A stretch of DNA of 7,425 bases from Candidatus Pacearchaeota archaeon (lineage in GTDB: Archaea > Nanoarchaeota > Nanoarchaeia > Pacearchaeales > GW2011-AR1): NCBI GenBank assembly GCA_002686195.1, contig NZAS01000163.1, positions 1 to 7,425 on the forward strand. Direction: 5' to 3'. Below, one piece after another: positions 1 to 5,917 of this stretch. Under the pieces are notes generated by a model. That model made no database searches. It was given only the letters and a program-made list of their open reading frames with translations, and was not told the origin of the DNA. How positions within the stretch are numbered: position 1 is the stretch's first letter; every line of letters starts with the position of its first letter. A program made the translations under genes and the position numbers.

Positions 1-2
1 TA

Positions 3-122
3 ATTGAATATGCAAAAATTGGTGTGATAGTGAACAACATGAGTGTTCGCATATACAATGGGTTCTTTAGAAAAAATGAAAGGGAGTGTGATGGCATCAA
101 AGAAACCGTATGGAGAAGGTAG
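3..122 (+). CDS. Possible C-terminal end of an upstream ORF (partial, runs off left edge)
   Basis: Reading frame 3 is open from the window edge to a TAG at 120-122, giving about 39 residues that end ...KETVWRR. The other two frames stop within the first few bases. I do not recognise the fragment. About 40 codons can stay open by chance in DNA this AT-rich, so the call rests mainly on the tight same-strand packing of the genes that follow. An internal ATG at 39 would give only a 27-aa product with no good SD, so a partial gene entering from the left is preferred. Confidence 0.35.
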   Translation: MEYAKIGVIVNNMSVRIYNGFFRKNERECDGIKETVWRR

Positions 123-279
123 TGGTATGTTTTTACGTACATGTGGGAAAATGATTTCAAAATTGGATTTGCTTATTTCAATAGTAGAAAAGAAAAGTCA
201 GAAAGAAAGATTGAAGAAGTTGAGAAAGAAAACGAAAAAATTGAAAAAAAGATTTGAAGTGGATGGTGGTGAGAAATAA
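91..279 (+). CDS. Small highly basic protein, unknown function
   Basis: A 62-aa product if it starts at ATG 91, which follows an AAGGGAG SD at 80-86. An in-frame ATG at 127 has an equally good SD (GGAGAAGG, 112-119) and would start just after the TAG at 120-122; that 50-aa form removes a 32-base overlap with the preceding partial ORF. The C-terminal half (from about residue 34) is an extremely Lys/Arg-rich predicted helix with K/R-L-K/R-K repeats, followed by an acidic-glycine tail (VDGGEK). Such basic helices often bind nucleic acid, but that is inference. No family is recognised. The next gene starts one base after its stop. Confidence 0.5.
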   Translation: MASKKPYGEGSGMFLRTCGKMISKLDLLISIVEKKSQKERLKKLRKKTKKLKKRFEVDGGEK

Positions 280-280
280 T

Positions 281-445
281 ATGGAAAAAATTTGTAAGAA
301 TTGCAAACATATGCTTTGGTTGGTTGGTGTTGGTCAGGGTGTGAAGTGTAGTAACGATAAGAATAAGGTCGATGGGAAGTTATATAACATTCCAAGCAGA
401 CAACATACATGTGAATATTTCACTAAAGGAAAAAATAATGGATGA
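281..445 (+). CDS. Small four-Cys protein, first tandem paralogue
   Basis: A 54-aa protein starting at ATG 281, chosen because the conserved Cys block begins immediately after it. Upstream in-frame codons overlap the previous gene, and the SD is weak (GGTGAG region). Cysteines are at C5, C8, C23 and C44, with H10 after the CxxC pair. The pattern C-K-N-C-K-H ... K-C ... DGKLYNIPSR ... T-C-x-x-F recurs in the next gene. The four spaced Cys suggest a zinc-binding fold (inference). It ends 8 bases into its paralogue, so the two are probably translationally coupled. The function is unknown. Confidence 0.6.
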   Translation: MEKICKNCKHMLWLVGVGQGVKCSNDKNKVDGKLYNIPSRQHTCEYFTKGKNNG

Positions 446-674
446 TTTCTTTCAAACAGGATGGACAAGCGGAGATGTAGTGTGTAAAAATTGTAAACAT
501 ATAATTCCGCATGTCAGTGAGTACATTGATGGTGCGTGGGTATACAATGCAAAATGTGCCAAAGGCAAACGTAGTACAGATGGTAAATTATTTACTATAC
601 CAGACAGGAATACATATACGTGTCCTGATTTTGAACAATCATTGGAAGTTTATGATAGAGGACAAATAAAATGA
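438..674 (+). CDS. Small four-Cys protein, second tandem paralogue
   Basis: A 78-aa protein starting at ATG 438 behind AAGGA (426-430, 7-base spacing). Longer in-frame readings would overlap the previous gene much further. Cysteines C16, C19, C40 and C62 match the preceding gene: CKNCKH, then K-C, then DGKLFTIPDR, then T-C-x-x-F. It has an extra N-terminal segment, a longer loop between the second and third Cys, and a short acidic C-terminal tail. A putative zinc-binding mini-protein; no named family is recognised. Its TGA overlaps the next start as ATGA. Confidence 0.65.
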   Translation: MDDFFQTGWTSGDVVCKNCKHIIPHVSEYIDGAWVYNAKCAKGKRSTDGKLFTIPDRNTYTCPDFEQSLEVYDRGQIK

Positions 675-871
675 GAAAACCAGATGTAAGAAAAGATCCT
701 ATGTCTACAGTTGGTAACTACATTGAGATGTTGGAAAAGAAAGTGCTTGAATTGGGGAATGCATATAAAGAAATATCTAGTGAATTGGAAGTATGCAAAC
801 GTCAAGTCTATGTATCCAAAGAGAAAGAACGACTTACTAATTTATGGGCAAGGGGTGAAATTGAAAATTAG
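671..871 (+). CDS. Small coiled-coil protein, unknown function
   Basis: A 66-aa protein whose ATG overlaps the preceding TGA (ATGA), with an AGAGGA SD at about 657-662. Residues 15 to 60 are charged and helical, with hydrophobic residues at roughly heptad spacing (IEMLEKKVLELGNAYKEI and on), consistent with a short coiled coil that oligomerises. There is one Cys and no catalytic motif. No family is recognised. It is the last gene of the first compact cluster; about 85 bases without a convincing gene follow before the next start. Confidence 0.6.
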   Translation: MRKPDVRKDPMSTVGNYIEMLEKKVLELGNAYKEISSELEVCKRQVYVSKEKERLTNLWARGEIEN

Positions 872-922
872 ATGGAAGAAGAAAGGGGTAGAAACAGATC
901 ATGAATTGATATTTTATTTCCG

Positions 923-950
923 TTGTTTTGGGATGGATTTGTAATATAAT
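923..950 (+). promoter_or_regulatory. Candidate sigma70-type promoter placed on the start codon of the 957 gene
   Basis: A perfect -10 hexamer TATAAT lies at 945-950. A weak -35 (TTGTTT at 923-928, three consensus matches) has a 16-base spacer. The -10 ends six bases before ATG 957, so the predicted +1 is the A of the start codon, implying a leaderless mRNA. The same six-base geometry recurs at 6104-6116, which strengthens the call. The site also opens a new gene group after the 671-871 gene. Confidence 0.5.
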
Positions 951-956
951 AGTTAA

Positions 957-1208
957 ATGAAAAACGAAACGCAACATCACTCAGGGTATGTTTCTAAAGC
1001 TAATGTCATACATAAATGCATGGCAACATATCTTGATACATTTAGTAATATGCCACCTGAGTGGTATATTAATAGTGTGTACTATAGCTGTAATAGAAAA
1101 GGATTTAAACCTAGTAGGATAGATATAGCAAAATATTTTATGCTATACAGACCAGAATGGAGAGGTAAAGTACTTCTTCAAGATGGATCTGAATTTTTTT
1201 TAATTTAA
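957..1208 (+). CDS. Unknown 83-aa protein, probably from a leaderless mRNA
   Basis: The ATG at 957 has no SD; the bases just before it are a TATAAT box plus six bases, so transcription should begin on the start codon. The next in-frame ATG (codon 22) also lacks an SD. The protein is rich in aromatic residues, including a PPEWYINSVYYSCNRKGF stretch and YFMLYRPEW, with a basic overall character. The central part, with its KPSRIDIAKY segment, could be a small helical fold, but I recognise no domain. The next gene has its own SD starting at the end of this ORF. Confidence 0.6.
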   Translation: MKNETQHHSGYVSKANVIHKCMATYLDTFSNMPPEWYINSVYYSCNRKGFKPSRIDIAKYFMLYRPEWRGKVLLQDGSEFFLI

Positions 1209-1222
1209 AAGGAGATTCAAGA

Positions 1223-1393
1223 ATGGAATCACTGGACGGGAAACCCTCATCGTATACTGTGCAAAAAGAACAACTAGGGTATCATAAAAAGTTTTGGACA
1301 GTTAGGAATAGAGGAAAATTTATAACGGCATTCGCATCTAAGGGTGATGCACAAGGCTGGGTTTATTCACATGAACACCCAAAAAGAAAATAG
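1223..1393 (+). CDS. Small unknown protein (56 aa)
   Basis: ATG 1223 follows a strong AAAGGAG SD at about 1208-1214. The frame encodes 56 residues to a TAG at 1391-1393. The segment around residues 24-50 (FWTVRNRGKF ... AFASKGDAQGWVYSH) looks like a compact beta-beta-alpha unit: two strands, then a helix beginning SKGDAQGW. This loosely recalls the small DUF2188-type fold, but the resemblance is weak. The C-terminus is basic (HPKRK). It lies between the leaderless gene and the sugar kinase, in the same direction, 21 bases before the kinase start. Confidence 0.6.
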   Translation: MESLDGKPSSYTVQKEQLGYHKKFWTVRNRGKFITAFASKGDAQGWVYSHEHPKRK

Positions 1394-1414
1394 TAATATG
1401 GTTAAGGAGAATAT

Positions 1415-2362
1415 ATGAAAAATTTTTTTGTTATTGGTGATTTAATATTGGATCAGTATACGGTAGGGAAGGTCAATAGAATTTCGTCTGAAGCACCAGT
1501 ACAAATATTAGATGTTGATAATACTTACTATACATTAGGTGGTGCGGCCAATGTGGCACACAACCTAATTGAGTTAGGAAGTGATAGCAAAGTTAGGTTG
1601 ATGGGTGTAGTCGGTGATGACGTGAATGGATCGAGATTGTTGAAGATGCTTAAAGAAAAATCAATTGATACGTCATTAGTCAAGATTGTGAAAGGACGAA
1701 AGACCACTACTAAAATTCGTTTTATGGCAGGGCAGAAGCAGATTTTACGGGTAGATTATCAGCAGAATGATACTGTGTTCGACAGTTTTATGCCTAATAT
1801 TCCTAATGATACCGATGTAGTAATATTTTCTGATTATGATTACGGGGTTATCAATAGGTCTATTATGAATCATGTAGTCGCAAATTCAAATGCTAAAGTA
1901 ATTGCCGATCCTAAGTATAAAAACTTCTGGCAATACAAGGATGTCTGGTGTTTTAAACCTAATAAACGTGAATGTTGGCAAGCATTGTGTAGTATGAATA
2001 GTCAGGCATCATTGGAACTAAATGAAATAAGTGGTGATGATACAAGTATTATGATTGAAGAATTGCGTAGGGTTATTAATTGTGAGAACATTTTAGTGAC
2101 TGAAGGTGCAGATGGTATGTTATTACACCAGAAGAATGCTGGATATAGTAAAATAGAAGTAGATGCCCAATCTGTTTATGATGTTACGGGTGCAGGGGAT
2201 ACAGTGACATCAGTTCTAGCCTATGCTGTCATTGAAGGGTATAGTATAAATGCAGCTGCAAAGTTAGCAAATAGAGGTGCTGGTAAGGTAGTTTCGCAGA
2301 TTGGTAATGGCACAGTCAGTTTTGATGATATCATAAATATAGAGGGGGATAAATTATGTTGA
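1415..2362 (+). CDS. hldE-like: PfkB-family kinase, HldE/RfaE kinase-domain-like (heptose 7-phosphate kinase)
   Basis: A 315-aa protein starting at ATG 1415 behind AAGGAGA (1404-1410). It aligns by eye with the N-terminal kinase half of HldE: GDLILDQY (residues 8-15), NRISSEAPV (21-29), GGAANVA (42-48), GVVGDD (64-69), SDYDYGV (139-145), ADPK (164-167), KPNKRE (181-186) and the PfkB signature DVTGAGDT (256-263), with D262 the expected catalytic base. HldE-type kinases phosphorylate D-glycero-beta-D-manno-heptose 7-phosphate at C1 on the way to ADP-heptose for lipopolysaccharide. The cytidylyltransferase-like second domain of full HldE is absent and no partner is visible here. An auxiliary metabolic gene in phage context. 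The exact sugar substrate is inferred; another PfkB sugar kinase remains possible. Confidence 0.85.
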   Translation: MKNFFVIGDLILDQYTVGKVNRISSEAPVQILDVDNTYYTLGGAANVAHNLIELGSDSKVRLMGVVGDDVNGSRLLKMLKEKSIDTSLVKIVKGRKTTTKIRFMAGQKQILRVDYQQNDTVFDSFMPNIPNDTDVVIFSDYDYGVINRSIMNHVVANSNAKVIADPKYKNFWQYKDVWCFKPNKRECWQALCSMNSQASLELNEISGDDTSIMIEELRRVINCENILVTEGADGMLLHQKNAGYSKIEVDAQSVYDVTGAGDTVTSVLAYAVIEGYSINAAAKLANRGAGKVVSQIGNGTVSFDDIINIEGDKLC

Positions 2363-2556
2363 ATACAAGAGGATTGGTTAAGAAGATCGCCGATAAGGTT
2401 ATTGAACAGATTATTGAAGAAGGGGATGAAATTGTTGATAAGGTTATTGATAAGTTGTTGGAGGAATCTGATGAGTTTTTAGATAGGGTTATTGATAAAT
2501 TACTAGAAAAGGTTTTAGAGTCGTTTGGACTCGATGACGATGATGATGAGGTTTAG
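2356..2556 (+). CDS. Acidic helical protein with three 15-residue repeats
   Basis: A 66-aa protein whose ATG overlaps the kinase stop by 7 bases and has a strong SD (AGGGGGAT, 2343-2350). After a basic N-terminus (residues 1-12), residues 13-57 are three near-identical 15-residue units, each beginning D-K/R-V-I-E/D: 13-27, 28-42 and 43-57. The tail is acidic (LDDDDDEV). A 15-residue period is 3.75 residues per turn, which fits a right-handed pentadecad coiled coil or amphipathic helix with I/V/L on one face. No membrane segment and no catalytic motif. The function is unknown; an oligomerising or scaffold-like role is inference. Confidence 0.7.
   Translation: MLNTRGLVKKIADKVIEQIIEEGDEIVDKVIDKLLEESDEFLDRVIDKLLEKVLESFGLDDDDDEV
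2392..2526 (+). repeat. Three tandem 45-base in-frame repeats
   Basis: Units at 2392-2436, 2437-2481 and 2482-2526 encode the 15-residue repeats of the 66-aa protein. The first two share the run GATAAGGTTATTGA at their starts; the third begins GATAGGGTTATTGA. Divergence between units is mostly at the end of each unit. This indicates ancient internal duplication within the gene. Confidence 0.7.
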
Positions 2557-2558
2557 GA

Positions 2559-2813
2559 ATGCCGTTTTATGATTATAAGTGCAAGGAATGTGGCCATACT
2601 TGGGATGAACAGCAGACTGTTAATGCCAGAAATGTTCCAAGATATAATCCATGTCCAGAGTGTGGAGCATCTGGTGATATTAGTCTTGTTATTGGTAAGG
2701 TGAATTTAGGTGATCCAATACAGTTGGGTGTAAAGAAACCACCGAGAGATGTTCAAGAACGTTTGGCACAAATTAATAGAAATGCTGGTGGTGATGGGGG
2801 TCGGTATGGATGA
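2559..2813 (+). CDS. FmdB-type zinc-ribbon protein
   Basis: An 84-aa protein starting at ATG 2559, two bases after the preceding stop, with SD-like GAGG/AGGA sequence just upstream. The N-terminus MPFYDYKCKECGHTW carries the first CxxC (C8, C11), and PCPECG carries the second (C32, C35). This is the pattern of the FmdB/CxxC_CxxC_SSSS zinc-ribbon family, typically written M-P-x-Y-x-Y-x-C. The C-terminal part (KPPRDVQERLAQINRN) is a basic helix, as often follows the ribbon in phage members. The four Cys should bind one zinc. The role of phage copies is not established; regulation or nucleic-acid binding is inference. It overlaps the endolysin start by 8 bases. Confidence 0.8.
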   Translation: MPFYDYKCKECGHTWDEQQTVNARNVPRYNPCPECGASGDISLVIGKVNLGDPIQLGVKKPPRDVQERLAQINRNAGGDGGRYG

Positions 2814-3459
2814 TAAGATGTCGAAGGTGGTAAAACGAGTAGTAAAGGAACTGGAATCAGCATTGAAATCCGAGAAGAAGATTCCCGATAATTTAGATGT
2901 TCCAGAAAAGGAGATAGAAGTTATGGCAGATAATGCAGTTAGAACAACATTTGAAGAAATTATAGAGGTTGTACTGGCACATGAAGGTGGGTTCGTAGAT
3001 GATCCTGACGATAAGGGCGGTGCAACTAATTGGGGCGTGACACAGGCAGTATGGGAAGATTTTCTTGAAGATGAGTTTACTAGTGAGGATGTAAAAGGAT
3101 TTACTAGGGAACAGGCAATCGAACTATACGAAGAAGAATTTTGGATACCATCACAGGCAGAAAAACTACCAGCAGAAGTTCGTGAAGTTTACTTTGATAT
3201 GTGTGTCAATCATGGACAACGAAATGCAGTCAAAATTTTACAGACTTGTGTAAATTCCAAAGGTGGAAATCTGGAAGTTGATGGTGGTATTGGCCCTAAT
3301 ACAATTGGTGCTTGTAGTGATCTGAAACTTTGGGAAGTGCAAGTCGAGAGATCGGGGTTCTATTGGAATTTAGTTTTCAAAGGGTCATTTTATGGCAAAA
3401 GAAACAATCAAGCAAAATTTATTCGTGGGTGGATTCGTCGCTGCTTCAACCTAGAATAA
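2806..3459 (+). CDS. Endolysin, GH108 N-acetylmuramidase with C-terminal peptidoglycan-binding domain
   Basis: The start at ATG 2806 follows GGGGG (2796-2800) and overlaps the zinc-ribbon stop by 8 bases; a further in-frame ATG is at 2818. The product is 217 aa. Residues 50-125 form a GH108 lysozyme-like domain: H59-E60-G61-G62-F63 with E60 the expected catalytic Glu, and GGATNWGVT (71-79). The PG_binding_3-like domain follows, with D131-M-C-V-N-H-G, DGGIGPNTIGA (159-169) and a KFIRGWIRR end (204-212). The enzyme should cleave the glycan backbone of host peptidoglycan at lysis. No signal peptide or N-terminal membrane segment is visible, so export would need a holin; the 4525-4782 product is a candidate. 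The charged ~48-residue N-terminal extension is unusual for the family. Confidence 0.88.
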   Translation: MDDKMSKVVKRVVKELESALKSEKKIPDNLDVPEKEIEVMADNAVRTTFEEIIEVVLAHEGGFVDDPDDKGGATNWGVTQAVWEDFLEDEFTSEDVKGFTREQAIELYEEEFWIPSQAEKLPAEVREVYFDMCVNHGQRNAVKILQTCVNSKGGNLEVDGGIGPNTIGACSDLKLWEVQVERSGFYWNLVFKGSFYGKRNNQAKFIRGWIRRCFNLE

Positions 3460-4142
3460 TGAAAACCTTTAGGCATGTTACTACTGATGGTCTTAGTGAG
3501 TTAGAAACTAAGACCATCAATGGTTCTAGGCATTACATCATTGAAGATGGGAAGTTTTACCCATCGGTAACAACGGTGTTGGGTAAGAATCCAGATAAAC
3601 TGAAGGGTCTAGCAAAGTGGAGAAAACGAGTTGGCAGTGACGAAGCAAATAAGATCTCTACACAATCGTCTAGACGTGGTACAAGGGTTCACAGCATAGT
3701 TGAGGATTATTTGAACAATAATTTAAATGGGCAATATGATGATAATCCATTAGGTTTGGATATGTTTACTATGATACAACCAACCTTAGACGATAGGTTG
3801 GATAACATTTATGCACAAGAGGTGTCACTTTATTCAGACCATTTAGGGGTTGCTGGTAGGGTAGATTGTGTTGCAGAGTTTGATGGAAAGTTGTCAGTTA
3901 TTGATTTCAAGACATCTGGCAAGACGAAAAAACGGGAATGGGTACATGACTATTTTAAACAGGCATCGGCATATTCCATCATGTGGGAAGAAAGAACGGG
4001 TATGCCAATTGTTCAGTTGGTAGTATTGATTATGGTAGATAACGACAATCCACAGATTTTTGTTGAGCATAGGGATACATGGACAAAGAGTTTAGTGGAA
4101 TCTATAGATTACTATAATAGGGAGTACGTAGATGGAATATGA
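3459..4142 (+). CDS. PD-(D/E)XK nuclease, RecB/MGME1-like exonuclease
   Basis: A 227-aa protein. ATG 3459 overlaps the endolysin stop (taATG), and earlier in-frame codons lie inside the endolysin gene. Motifs in order: FYPSVTTVLG (33-42), the helix motif RGTRVH (73-78), E121 in the QEVSLYS strand, GRVD (133-136), the catalytic VIDFKT block (D149, K151) and the Q-motif Q168-A-S-A-Y172. Together these are the active site of the RecB-type PD-(D/E)XK superfamily, and the spacing is like that of MGME1 and related phage exonucleases, which are metal-dependent single-strand exonucleases. A role in phage DNA recombination, repair or end processing is likely. Substrate polarity cannot be read from the sequence. 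It overlaps the next gene by 11 bases. Confidence 0.8.
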   Translation: MKTFRHVTTDGLSELETKTINGSRHYIIEDGKFYPSVTTVLGKNPDKLKGLAKWRKRVGSDEANKISTQSSRRGTRVHSIVEDYLNNNLNGQYDDNPLGLDMFTMIQPTLDDRLDNIYAQEVSLYSDHLGVAGRVDCVAEFDGKLSVIDFKTSGKTKKREWVHDYFKQASAYSIMWEERTGMPIVQLVVLIMVDNDNPQIFVEHRDTWTKSLVESIDYYNREYVDGI

Positions 4143-4521
4143 TTTAAACTTAGATGAAAGTTTTGATTGGGGGTTTACGGCAGTTAGTGCTGATGAAGTC
4201 GAACAGGGTAAACAGCAATCAGAGGCCATAAACAAAGTTGTTGAAGGTTCAGATAACCTTCAACAGCAACTTAATGGGTTGGATGTAAAGTTAGAACAGG
4301 TATTGGCAGTTGCTACCAAGAAATACGAAGATCGTTTACAGGAAAAAGAGATAGCACTGGAATCCGAAAATAAAGATAAGTTTGAGAAAATAGAAAAGAT
4401 GATTATACCTTTACTACAAAATCTAGCAAAGTCATCTGATGAACCTTACATCTATTGGCCTAAACGAAAAGAAATTATTGAATCACAGATAGAGAGAATT
4501 CTTAAATTGACCAGAGGATAG
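4132..4521 (+). CDS. Conserved T4-like-phage type hypothetical protein with coiled coil
   Basis: A 129-aa acidic protein whose ATG lies 11 bases before the nuclease stop, behind AGGGAG (about 4120-4125). The N-terminus LDESFDWGFTAVSADEVE is followed by a long charged helix with heptad character (about 35-100), then a C-terminal block EPYIYWPKRKEIIESQIERI ending LKLTRG. The YIYWPxR ... IExIxxLTR signature and the DWGFTAV start resemble, from memory, uncharacterised proteins of marine T4-like myoviruses. I cannot assign a function; a structural or assembly role is possible. It is probably co-translated with the nuclease. Confidence 0.7.
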   Translation: MEYDLNLDESFDWGFTAVSADEVEQGKQQSEAINKVVEGSDNLQQQLNGLDVKLEQVLAVATKKYEDRLQEKEIALESENKDKFEKIEKMIIPLLQNLAKSSDEPYIYWPKRKEIIESQIERILKLTRG

Positions 4522-4524
4522 GTT

Positions 4525-4782
4525 GTGGACGTCGATAAAGAGCATCAGGAAATTCTTAAAGAAGTTAAATCATGTCCTGTGCTGAAAAAAAGTCAAAGTC
4601 AGATTCATGCTGTTTCTGGTATTGGGGTAACTAGTTTGTTGGGAAGTGTCGGATTGGAAGCAATGAATTTTTTAGGCGAGAATGTTGCTGAAATTGTTGG
4701 TGGTGGAACTGGTGTAGGGGTAGTAGTATTTTTTATTGCGAAATTTTTTATTACTGAAATGGGTGAGATGAACAATATCTAA
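4525..4782 (+). CDS. Small membrane protein with two predicted helices, candidate holin
   Basis: An 85-aa protein from a GTG start at 4525 preceded by AGAGGATAGG (4513-4522); no ATG lies near the N-terminus. Residues 1-27 are charged and soluble. Two hydrophobic glycine-rich segments follow at about 28-50 (VSGIGVTSLLGSVGL) and 55-76 (GGGTGVGVVVFFIAKFFI), then a short polar tail. Size, the two membrane segments and location three genes downstream of a signal-less endolysin suit a class II-type holin, but sequence alone cannot prove this. The alternative is an unrelated small phage membrane protein. A 103-base spacer with hairpins follows. Confidence 0.6.
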   Translation: MDVDKEHQEILKEVKSCPVLKKSQSQIHAVSGIGVTSLLGSVGLEAMNFLGENVAEIVGGGTGVGVVVFFIAKFFITEMGEMNNI

Positions 4783-4783
4783 T

Positions 4784-4863
4784 GATGGGATGAACTTTAT
4801 GCACAGATGGATGAATAAAACAGAAGGATTCACAATATCAATTAGATCCCATCCTATGGGATT
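4784..4863 (+). promoter_or_regulatory. Competing inverted repeats in the 5' leader of the 4886 gene
   Basis: ATCCCAT (4846-4852) and ATGGGAT (4856-4862) form a 7-bp hairpin with a three-base loop (CCT), extendable by a G-U pair (4845/4863). A second ATGGGAT at 4785-4791 can pair with the same ATCCCAT; that alternative stem is 8 bp (4784-4791 with 4846-4853) with a 54-base loop. The two structures are mutually exclusive. No U-tract follows, so a simple intrinsic terminator is unlikely. The SD of the next gene (AAGAGGA, 4871-4877) begins 9 bases after the short hairpin. A role in translational or processing control is inference. Confidence 0.4.
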
Positions 4864-4885
4864 AATCTGAAAGAGGATACGAATT

Positions 4886-5917
4886 ATGCAAACATTTAGA
4901 CAACACCTAAACGAAATATATGGACTCAAATCGGTCAAGGATTTAGTGTTCAGCAATCTGGATGGTAGGGTATCGTTACCCATCAGCAAGATGATGTTTG
5001 CACGTCTGACATCAGAGAAGAAACGATCCCGATCTATTCATGTTACAGATTTTGAGGGGTTTAAGGATTTACTACCTTTGCTTGGTACACGTAAGCAAAT
5101 TGCCACCATGAATAAGACTCGGTTTGCATCAGTTGTCAAAATGGGAGTATCTGCTGGTGGTGGTATTGCAGTGGTGTTGGAAGGGTATCCAGTGTTTGAA
5201 TCGAACTATGATTTACATTCAAGGGTAGATACTCAGGGCCGTAGATGGATAGACATAGATCAGATTGCTGATGTATCTAAGGATTCTAACATAGAGAAAA
5301 CATTACTAGGTAAGTTACATGCGGTTAGGACAAAGATCATAGTTGAAATTCGGAAAAAGTTCAACTTCCGAGTCCAGTTTTGGGAATACCTAAACATATC
5401 ACTACCCAATAGACGTAAGGAAAAGGAAGAAGATGATGAACTTAGGGATGCTGGATTGTTGGATAGAACTGCTAGTCGTAGACAAATACAAGGATATGCA
5501 ATTAGACGATATATGGAACTGGTAGAAACTATGGTTTGGAAACCACACGTCAGTGAAGTAATCGAACTATTGAGTGGTACAAATGAATCTGGAAATGAAA
5601 CCGATTGGAATGAAATTGATTTAGTAGAAACTGAGATTGTAGAGGTTCACGTTCTCAAATTTGACGTAAGGCAATGGGTTATAGATGCTGGTGGTGATCC
5701 AGATGATCCAGATGATGACGTGTTGTCATTTTTGGATGACGATGATATAGCATACCACAATGGAACTCATGATTTATATATGAAAGCAGGGTATAATAGA
5801 AGATTTAAGACTATTATAGTAAATAACAGTGATCCTAGTGGCATAGATGACACAGCACATAAGCATATTAAGGATCTATTTTTGAAACAAGTAAGATACA
5901 ATAATGCCAGAAGGTAA
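4886..5917 (+). CDS. Unknown 343-aa phage protein with acidic Asp-rich segment
   Basis: ATG 4886 follows AAGAGGA (4871-4877, 8-base spacing). The N-terminus MQTFRQHLNEIYG resembles the short amphipathic starts of many marine T4-like virion-associated proteins. Residues 38-125 contain R-S-R-S-I-H-V-T-D-F, a GTRKQIATMN segment, a GVSAGGGIAVVLEG stretch (87-100) and GRRWIDID (118-125). Residues 175-190 are highly charged. Residues 271-287 are an Asp run (DPDDPDDD ... DDDD) that could bind calcium. The end is basic (QVRYNNARR). I do not recognise a domain with confidence, and the catalytic fold, if any, is unknown. The last 14 bases overlap the next small ORF. Confidence 0.75.
   Translation: MQTFRQHLNEIYGLKSVKDLVFSNLDGRVSLPISKMMFARLTSEKKRSRSIHVTDFEGFKDLLPLLGTRKQIATMNKTRFASVVKMGVSAGGGIAVVLEGYPVFESNYDLHSRVDTQGRRWIDIDQIADVSKDSNIEKTLLGKLHAVRTKIIVEIRKKFNFRVQFWEYLNISLPNRRKEKEEDDELRDAGLLDRTASRRQIQGYAIRRYMELVETMVWKPHVSEVIELLSGTNESGNETDWNEIDLVETEIVEVHVLKFDVRQWVIDAGGDPDDPDDDVLSFLDDDDIAYHNGTHDLYMKAGYNRRFKTIIVNNSDPSGIDDTAHKHIKDLFLKQVRYNNARR

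Noticed and set aside
855..944. Possible 29-aa gene from GTG 855 (basic, aromatic end)
   Set aside because: It is very short, overlaps the end of the 671-871 gene, has only a loose SD, and its 3' end runs into the promoter region.
4845..4863. Intrinsic terminator after the holin-like gene
   Set aside because: The hairpin has only 7 bp, is not GC-rich, and is not followed by a T-tract.
4672..4989. Minus-strand ORF of 105 codons (also minus-strand ORFs at 198-410, 6047-6250, 6438-6620 and 7116-7379)
   Set aside because: All overlap well-supported + strand genes or the promoter and tmRNA, have low-complexity composition and no good SD; they are shadows in AT-rich DNA.
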